NCBI RefSeq assembly: GCF_002086125.1
Contig: NZ_MVHG01000048.1
Location: forward strand, 1 to 37,697
Direction of reading: 5' to 3'
Length of the DNA stretch: 37,697 nucleotides
Origin: Mycobacterium arosiense ATCC BAA-1401 = DSM 45069
Lineage (GTDB): Bacteria; Actinomycetota; Actinomycetes; Mycobacteriales; Mycobacteriaceae
Shown here: positions 32,954 through 37,697 of the stretch, piece after piece
Layout: each line of letters starts with the position of its first letter
How positions within the stretch are numbered: position 1 is the first letter of the stretch
Notes under the pieces: generated by a model
Database searches by the model: none
What the model saw: only the letters and a program-made list of their open reading frames with translations
What the model was told of the DNA's origin: nothing
Made by a program: the position numbers and the translations under genes

Positions 32954-33142
32954 TCACGCTTGGAACACGACGGCCGCGGTAGGACAATTGGCGAACGCCT
33001 CTTCGGCCGCTCCGAGTTCGTCTGCGCCGGGTTGACGGAGTACCTCGGATTGCCCGTCGCCGCCGATCGCAAAGAGTTCCGGTGCGCTCGCCGCGCACAG
33101 TCCGATGCCCTGGCAGCGAGTCGGATCGACAGACAGCTTCAC
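32954..33142 (-). CDS. [3Fe-4S]-type ferredoxin for P450
   Basis: This 62-aa ferredoxin has the single-cluster pattern with CQGIGLC (CX5C) near the N-terminus and a C-terminal NCPTAAV Cys-Pro, typical of the [3Fe-4S] ferredoxins encoded beside mycobacterial P450s. It passes electrons from a reductase to a P450. The start is the GTG at 33142, preceded by GGGGGG; a GTG at 33157 would add five residues. The gene lies between operator sites 8 and 9 and is not next to either P450, although both are under the same operator. Confidence 0.88.
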   Translation of the reverse strand: MKLSVDPTRCQGIGLCAASAPELFAIGGDGQSEVLRQPGADELGAAEEAFANCPTAAVVFQA

Positions 33143-33199
33143 TAAGCCCCCCTTCACGTTTGCCGAAGGATTTTAAGTCTTCCGAGCCACTATTAGCAA

Positions 33200-33211
33200 G
33201 TTAGTGCTTAC
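33200..33211. promoter_or_regulatory. Shared operator, site 9 (ferredoxin / secreted protein)
   Basis: GTTAGTGCTTAC lies in a 73-bp divergent region. For the plus strand TACTGT (33218-33223) would start transcription at about 33230, next to the ATG at 33231 (leaderless). For the minus strand TAATAG (33195-33190) could drive the ferredoxin gene. Confidence 0.58.
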
Positions 33212-33230
33212 ACCTAGTACTGTTCTAGGC

Positions 33231-33701
33231 ATGAGAAGCGTGCGAACGGCGACTATGGTCGCGGCAGTGGGGGCGTTGACGGTCCCCGGCGTAGGGCCGG
33301 TGAGTGGAACGGCAAATGCAGCGCCGGGCGAACATGAGGTCACCTACAGCGTCTCGTCACCGATCGAGACGATTCCCATGCTCTATTTCATGGCTAAGCA
33401 ACCGCCGAGCCTAACCGCCTATGCGGACAACACCCCCGCGTTCCTCTATGCCATCCGGCCGAAGCTGAACCCGGACATGGTCTGGAGCACAACGGTTTCC
33501 ATGCCCAATCCCGATCAGTGGGCCACCGTCAGCGCATTCAACAGCTTCGCCGAGGTAAATACCCCGGAGGGCAATCCGGGCGTGAGCGCCAACTTCCGGT
33601 GCAACATCGCGGTCGACGGTCAGGTCGCGGTGTCTAAGCAGGGCGAATACCGGGTCGAGTGCACATTGCGCGACTGGGAGGCGACGCGCAATCAGCGCTG
33701 A
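33231..33701 (+). CDS. Secreted protein of unknown function
   Basis: This 156-aa protein has a signal peptide (residues about 8-33, ATMVAAVGALTVPGVGPVSG then ANAAPGEH). The mature domain (VTYSVSSPIETIPMLYFM and FRCNIAVDGQVAVSKQGEY) recalls the MmpS-like beta-sandwich pattern of the protein at 23217, although more distantly. Two Cys (FRCNI and VECTL) may pair. It starts at ATG 33231 with no ribosome-binding site, consistent with a leaderless transcript from site 9. It sits beyond the mce operon on the other side from the other two secreted proteins, so the importer is framed by secreted proteins. A frame to 33204 exists but is not supported. Confidence 0.7.
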   Translation: MRSVRTATMVAAVGALTVPGVGPVSGTANAAPGEHEVTYSVSSPIETIPMLYFMAKQPPSLTAYADNTPAFLYAIRPKLNPDMVWSTTVSMPNPDQWATVSAFNSFAEVNTPEGNPGVSANFRCNIAVDGQVAVSKQGEYRVECTLRDWEATRNQR

Positions 33702-34641
33702 GCCCGCCTACGCCAGGATGGCCTTCTCCCAGATAACGCCCTGCGCATCGATGAGACGCTCCTCATCGAACCTGCGGCCAGGGAAAAGCCATGGGTAGCA
33801 CGGTTACGATCTGTTTCACCGGCTCAATGGCTTGAGCGCGGTTTTGTTCGTCGACAGTGGCTGCTTAGGGTGGGGGTCGTGTCCAGCAGGGAACACCAGC
33901 GAACACCCGCCCAACATCACCGCAGCGATCGGGGCCTCTCCCGCAACGCCACAAGCGGCTTTTACTGCACGCCATAGTTAGTGGTGAAGCGGAACGGCCA
34001 TCCCAGTCGGGATGGACATGCGGGAAAGCTGCACTCAACTGGCCCTGTAGCTTCGAATCCGAAGCTGCATGTGTGCTGGCCGAGGCCAAACAAGTTGTCC
34101 ATCACGACGATGCAGGGTGGTCGGCGAAGCGTTGGCAACACAGTTCGTCGTTGGTGCCAATGACTGCCGACCGAAAGCGGTGGTGCGGGTGAACCCGGCG
34201 GGCGCCGTCTGGCCGTTGACGTCGCTGGCCACCAGGCGAGTGGTCAGCAGTCCCGCGACGGCCTTGTCGAGGTTACCGGCGGTCAGAGTGAGACTGTTCC
34301 CGGGCGGCAACGACAGCGGACCGGCCATTTTGCGGTGCACGACCCCAGTCAGACACGCCATTCGCAATGGGCTCACCGGCGAGTCGAGTTTGAGCGCGCG
34401 TTCGTGTTGCACCGCGCGACGATCGAGATAGCGGTGTCGTCGCCGTGGAACAAGACATGGAGGGACTGCTCATCGGCGGGCGCGCCGCGCCCATCTTCTA
34501 TAGCTGGCCAAGGTCGACGACGATGCTGCTGATCGCCGGGCAGTACCAGGCGGGCGGGCTGGATCGCGCATCGCCGCACTCGCCGGCGCTGTAGGACAGC
34601 TGCGGCGATCTGTTGGGCGAAGGCGCTTCGAGAGGTGTCCA
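33702..34641. other. Long region without an intact gene, decayed coding DNA
   Basis: These 940 bp hold no complete gene. Several stretches have coding-like codon use in conflicting frames: a minus-strand stretch (about 34130-34412) and a plus-strand stretch at about 34420-34593 reading DMEGLLIGGRAAPIFYSWPR before a stop. A hairpin lies at 34046-34069. I read the region as scrambled remnants that mark the edge of the shared-operator region. There is no operator copy here. Confidence 0.45.
34130..34412 (-). pseudogene. Possible remnant of a protein gene
   Basis: The minus-strand frame reads AGPLSLPPGNSLTLTAGNLD and KAVAGLLTTRLVASDVNGQT with strongly G/C-ending codons, as in a real gene, but it lacks a plausible start with a ribosome-binding site and a complete domain. 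I do not recognise the protein with confidence; it has a secreted-enzyme flavour. It is probably a fragment. Confidence 0.3.
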
Positions 34642-36873
34642 TCAGCGACGACGTGGTCTGCTGGCTTCGATCCGGGCCGGTACGTGCTTGTGCCACGGCG
34701 TGCCGGCGTAGGGATCGCGCCATTCGGTCGAGGTGAGCGCGTTCGGGGCGACCCCCGTGGTGACGGCGCGCCCGTCGTCGCCGATGTAATCGAGGCCGAA
34801 TCCGTTGGGCAGGGCGGCATGACCAGCAAGCATGGACTCGGAGATCTCGACGGTGGCCTCGGCGCCGCCGGCCGCCGTGCTAATGCGGGCTCGGCATCCG
34901 TCGACGAGCCCCAGGGCCTGGGCGTCCTCGACGCTGACCCGCAACGCCCCGTCGGGGTCGCGCTTGCGCCAGGACGGGTCGCGGAAGATGTCGTTGGCGG
35001 TATAGGCGCGCCGCTCCCCCACCGACAGCACGATCGGGAAATCCGGCGTGGTCAGCCGGGGCGGGGTGCGGGTGAGCGCCCCCAATTCGTCGAGCATCGC
35101 CGGAATCTCCAGGGCGATCTTGCGGTCGGGGTGGCTGATCAACGCGAAGTCGTCCTCGTAGTTGTGCACGGTGAACGTCACCCCCGACGGGTTGTTCATG
35201 ATCGCGTCGAACAGCGCGTTGCCGTCGGCGTGACCGGCGCGCCGCACGGCGTCCGGGTAGCTCATCGCGGTCTTCTGGGCGAGGCCCCACAGCGCGGCGG
35301 CGCCGCGCAATCCGTCCGGCAGGGTGGGCCCCAGCGTCTCGTAGAGAACATACGGAAGCAGCTGCACCAGAGCCGAATTGGTGGCGGCCGAGGACAGGAA
35401 CGCCTCGGTGTAGGCCTGCCGGCCCCGCTGGGCCGCGTCGCGCAGCGGCCGCAGGTCCGCGTCGTCCACCACCCCGAGCGCCCGCACCAGCCGCGCCCAG
35501 ATCTCGGGTTCTGGCAGTGTGCCCGGCAAGGGCTGCAGCAGCGGGCGGCGCAGCTGGAAGGTGTTGTGCGGGAATTCCAGGTTGAAGAAGGTGGCTTCCG
35601 GCTTCTCGAACTGGGACGCAGCGGGTAGCACATAGTGTGCGAGCCTGGCCGTCTCGGTCATGGCGACGTCGATGACCACCATCAGCTCCAGCGCACCGAA
35701 CGCCTCGCGGCAGGCGGCCGAATTCGCTAGTGAGTGAGCCGGATTGCTGCTTTCCACGATCATGGCCCGGAAGCGGTCCGGGTGGTCGGTCAGGATTTCC
35801 TCGGGCACCACATTGCTGGGCACCAGCCCGGAAATGATCGGGGCGCCGGTTACCGGTGTGCGACCGGAGAACTGGCCGAACAGCGGCGCAAACGACGAAT
35901 GCAGGTGCTGGCCGCCCTGTTTCGCGAAGTTGCCGGTGAAGATCCAGAGCAACTTGTTCAGGTAGGAGCACAGCGTGCTGTTGGGTGCCTGCTGTACCCC
36001 GAGGTCCTCGAACACCGAGACGCTGGCCGCGGTGCCGATGCGCCGCGCCGCCGCGCGCAGCAGCTCCTCGTCGACCCCGCAATGCTGCGCGTAGCCGGCC
36101 ACCGGCACCTCGCGCAACGCGGTCCGCACGGCATCGACGCCGCGCACGTGCTCGGCGAGAAACGCTTCGTCGCAGAGGTTTTCCTGCACGAGGATCGCGG
36201 CCAGCGCGGCCAGGCACCACGCGTCGGTGCCGGGCCGCACCCGCAGGTGGAAGTCCGACATTTTGGCGGTGTCGGTAACGACGGGATCGATGACGATCAT
36301 CGAGCGGTTCGGATCCTTGGCGATCTCGTTGAGCACCACCCGGGCCCGCGGGAAGCTCTGTGACATCCACGGGTTTTTTCCCACGAACACTGCCACCTCG
36401 GCGTGCTCGAACTCGCCCCTGGTGTGGCCGCCGTAAAGCTGCCCGTCGATCCAGGATTCGCCGGTCTTCTCCTGCGCCAGCGCATTTGACCGGTAACGCG
36501 AACCCAAAGCCTTGAGGAAGGCGCCGCTGTACGCCCCGCCCAAATGGTTGCCCTGCCCGCCGCCGCCGTAGTAGAAGATCTTGTCTCCGCCGTAGCTGTC
36601 GCGGATGCGTTTGAAGCCCTCGGCGATCTCCACGATCGCGGTGTCCCAGTCGATCTCCTCGTAGCTGCCGTCGGCCCGGCGGCGCAGCGGAGAGGTCAGC
36701 CGGGCGCGGCTGTTCTGATAGTGGTCCAGCCGCAACGCCTTGTTGCAGGTGTAGCACCGCGACGCGGGGTGGGCCTTGTCGCCGCGGATGCGGGCCAGCC
36801 GGCGATCTTCGACTTCAACGACGATGCCGCAGTTGCATTCGCACAGGATGCATGCGCTGGGTTGCCAGGTCAT
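34642..36873 (-). CDS. Molybdopterin-dependent oxidoreductase (BisC/formate dehydrogenase-like)
   Basis: This 743-aa prokaryotic molybdopterin oxidoreductase has an N-terminal [4Fe-4S] motif: Cys8, Cys11, Cys15, then Cys40 or Cys43. Three central domains bind the bis-MGD cofactor (for example GGGGQGNHLGGAYSGAFLK near residue 98 and VFVGKNPWMSQSFPRARV), and the C-terminal cofactor cap is present (RRAYTANDIFRD and PNGFGLDYIGDDG). Such enzymes oxidise or reduce small molecules; the substrate is not visible. There is no twin-Arg leader, so it is cytoplasmic. The ATG at 36873 overlaps the TetR stop (ATGA), so the two are coupled. It looks more GC-rich than the genes to the left and lacks the shared operator. 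Confidence 0.9.
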   Translation of the reverse strand: MTWQPSACILCECNCGIVVEVEDRRLARIRGDKAHPASRCYTCNKALRLDHYQNSRARLTSPLRRRADGSYEEIDWDTAIVEIAEGFKRIRDSYGGDKIFYYGGGGQGNHLGGAYSGAFLKALGSRYRSNALAQEKTGESWIDGQLYGGHTRGEFEHAEVAVFVGKNPWMSQSFPRARVVLNEIAKDPNRSMIVIDPVVTDTAKMSDFHLRVRPGTDAWCLAALAAILVQENLCDEAFLAEHVRGVDAVRTALREVPVAGYAQHCGVDEELLRAAARRIGTAASVSVFEDLGVQQAPNSTLCSYLNKLLWIFTGNFAKQGGQHLHSSFAPLFGQFSGRTPVTGAPIISGLVPSNVVPEEILTDHPDRFRAMIVESSNPAHSLANSAACREAFGALELMVVIDVAMTETARLAHYVLPAASQFEKPEATFFNLEFPHNTFQLRRPLLQPLPGTLPEPEIWARLVRALGVVDDADLRPLRDAAQRGRQAYTEAFLSSAATNSALVQLLPYVLYETLGPTLPDGLRGAAALWGLAQKTAMSYPDAVRRAGHADGNALFDAIMNNPSGVTFTVHNYEDDFALISHPDRKIALEIPAMLDELGALTRTPPRLTTPDFPIVLSVGERRAYTANDIFRDPSWRKRDPDGALRVSVEDAQALGLVDGCRARISTAAGGAEATVEISESMLAGHAALPNGFGLDYIGDDGRAVTTGVAPNALTSTEWRDPYAGTPWHKHVPARIEASRPRRR

Positions 36874-37472
36874 CGCGGGGTGTCCTTTCCGGCTGTCTGA
36901 TAGGACGAGGTGGCCAGCAGCAGCTCGCGCAGCTGGCGATGGACGACGTCCAGCGGCATCAGGTCGCGTCGCACCCGGGCCAGCACGATCGCACCCTCGA
37001 GCGCGGTGGTGGCCAAAACGGCCAGCTCGCTCGCGCGCTCCCGCGCAATGCCGTCGGCGATCAACCGCGCGGCGATCAGATCGGTCCATCGGTCGAAGGC
37101 GGCGGCGGCGCGTTCGACCACCGGGCCCATGCGCTCGGCGTCCTGCTGCTCGCCCGCTTCGACGGAGACCGCCACGATGGGGCAGCCGGCGCGGAAGTCG
37201 GTATCGAGGAGCTGCCCGCGGTACTTGTCGATCAACGTGTCGATCAATTGCAGGCCGTCGTCCGCGCCGGCGATCACGGCGGCGACGTGCTCGCCGGCGA
37301 AATCGACCGCCTCGCAGAGCAATTGGGTGCGCCCGCCGGGAAAGTAGTGGTAAGCCGATCCGCGCGGCGCGCCGCTGTGCTCGAGCACATCGGAGATGGC
37401 GGTGGCGCGCGCGCCCCGCTCGCGGATCAGCAGCGCGGCGGACACGACCATCCGCTCGCGTGGACTACGCAT
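36870..37472 (-). CDS. TetR-family regulator of the Mo-enzyme operon
   Basis: This 200-aa TetR protein has a helix-turn-helix at about residues 12-55 (RGARATAISDVLEHSGAPRG and SAYHYFPGGRTQLL). The C-terminal domain contains FRAGCPIVAVSVEAGEQQ, the pattern of the LmrA/YxaF-like group. The ATG at 37472 has GAGGAG six bases upstream; a frame to 37514 would run over the operator. It probably represses its own operon through the inverted repeat at 37496. It belongs to the right-hand segment and is not the likely regulator of the nine shared sites. Confidence 0.9.
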   Translation of the reverse strand: MRSPRERMVVSAALLIRERGARATAISDVLEHSGAPRGSAYHYFPGGRTQLLCEAVDFAGEHVAAVIAGADDGLQLIDTLIDKYRGQLLDTDFRAGCPIVAVSVEAGEQQDAERMGPVVERAAAAFDRWTDLIAARLIADGIARERASELAVLATTALEGAIVLARVRRDLMPLDVVHRQLRELLLATSSYQTAGKDTPR

Positions 37473-37495
37473 CGCAACTCCTCGACCGTGGCGGG

Positions 37496-37515
37496 TATGT
37501 ATGATACTATACATA
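37496..37515. promoter_or_regulatory. Inverted repeat, probable TetR operator
   Basis: TATGTAT and ATACATA pair around a 6-bp centre, 24 bp upstream of the TetR start. On the minus strand TATAGT (37512-37507) lies inside and could be the -10 box. The sequence is unlike the shared palindrome, so this operon has its own control. Confidence 0.6.
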
Positions 37516-37564
37516 ATCTGCGGATCCGCGAAAGCCCAATCGGCAACTCGCGACCTCCCAGACG

Positions 37565-37599
37565 AAAATCGCCCATCCCGCTGGGGAATGGGCGATTTT
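37565..37599. terminator. Strong Rho-independent terminator
   Basis: AAAATCGCCCAT (37565-37576) pairs perfectly over 12 bp with ATGGGCGATTTT (37588-37599), with a further CCC/GGG inside. It is flanked by A and T runs on both strands, so it ends the minus-strand gene to its right and insulates the TetR promoter. Confidence 0.85.
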
Positions 37600-37615
37600 G
37601 CGTTCTCGCTGAGGG

Positions 37616-37697
37616 CTAGCTGTAGGAGGTCACCACGTTGGTGACGCCGGTGGCGAGTCGTGATGCTGGTGGCTGGCCGCCAGCGGCAGAGTGTGGT
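37616..37697 (-). CDS. 3' end of a gene beyond the window
   Basis: The last 82 bp hold an open minus-strand frame ending in TAG at 37616, with C-terminus QPPASRLATGVTNVVTSYS. The terminator at 37565 follows directly, as expected after a real gene. The rest lies outside the window, so I cannot name the protein. Confidence 0.5.
   Translation of the reverse strand, partial: PHSAAGGQPPASRLATGVTNVVTSYS

Noticed and set aside
1704..33211. Assigning the shared palindrome to KstR, KstR2 or Mce3R
   Set aside because: The pattern is related to KstR2-type palindromes but differs at the outer positions, and no steroid ring-cleavage genes are present; I cannot name the regulator from memory.
34049..34066. 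A TTCGAATCC stretch that resembles a tRNA T-loop, possibly an attachment site remnant
   Set aside because: It forms a simple 7-10 bp hairpin with a 4-nt loop instead of a T arm, and no acceptor, D or anticodon arms are present nearby.
34880..36757. A second long open frame (625 codons) on the minus strand inside the Mo-enzyme gene
   Set aside because: It is the out-of-frame shadow of the molybdopterin oxidoreductase; its translation is Arg/Gly/Ala rich with no domain.
1..37697. CRISPR arrays, rRNA and tRNA genes
   Set aside because: I saw no regularly spaced direct repeats and no rRNA- or complete tRNA-like sequence in the window.

Overview
The window looks like chromosomal (or island) DNA of a non-tuberculous Mycobacterium or a close relative. 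The evidence is a complete yrbE/mce operon with an Mce-associated gene, two bacterial P450s with a mycobacterial-type single-cluster ferredoxin, an F420-type LLM oxidoreductase, GTG starts, ATGA/TGATG gene overlaps and apparently leaderless secreted-protein genes.

Layout. 1-0.5 kb: 3' end of an IS3-type insertion sequence. 0.5-4.6 kb: P450 number 1 (-), an SDR (+), and a small membrane operon of cytochrome-oxidase subunit III- and IV-like proteins with an unknown multi-span protein (-). 5.2-14.4 kb: a long minus-strand run read BVMO > SDR > SnoaL-like > SDR > serine hydrolase > two small unknown proteins (one Dabb-like) > SDR > nitroreductase > LLM oxidoreductase. 15.1-17.9 kb: enoyl-CoA hydratase family > acyl-CoA synthetase > EthD-like protein (-). 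18.1-20.3 kb: aldehyde dehydrogenase > TetR regulator (+). 20.4-21.4 kb: a 5'-truncated molybdopterin oxidoreductase (+). 21.4-23.6 kb: P450 number 2 (-), divergent from two small secreted proteins (+). 23.6-32.8 kb: mce operon (-), followed by an Mce-associated and a secreted protein. 32.9-33.7 kb: ferredoxin (-) and another secreted protein (+). 33.7-34.6 kb: apparently decayed DNA. 34.6-37.5 kb: an unrelated TetR > molybdopterin oxidoreductase operon that looks more GC-rich. At the far right is the 3' end of another gene behind a strong terminator.

The main result is that nearly every promoter region from 1.7 to 33.2 kb carries the same 12-bp interrupted palindrome, GTnAG-nn-CTnAC (nine copies, all intergenic, usually touching a TAnnnT -10 box). 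It is absent from the right-hand Mo-enzyme operon. I infer that the P450s, oxidase-like subunits, BVMO run, CoA-ester genes, mce importer, ferredoxin and secreted proteins form one regulon, plausibly controlled by the TetR at 19.6 kb.

A working model: Mce/YrbE imports a hydrophobic (terpenoid-, steroid- or cyclic ketone-like) substrate. P450 plus ferredoxin hydroxylates it, SDRs make a ketone, the BVMO inserts oxygen, the serine hydrolase opens the ester or lactone, the ALDH makes an acid, and the acyl-CoA synthetase and crotonase-fold enzyme take it into CoA metabolism. The substrate cannot be read from sequence alone.
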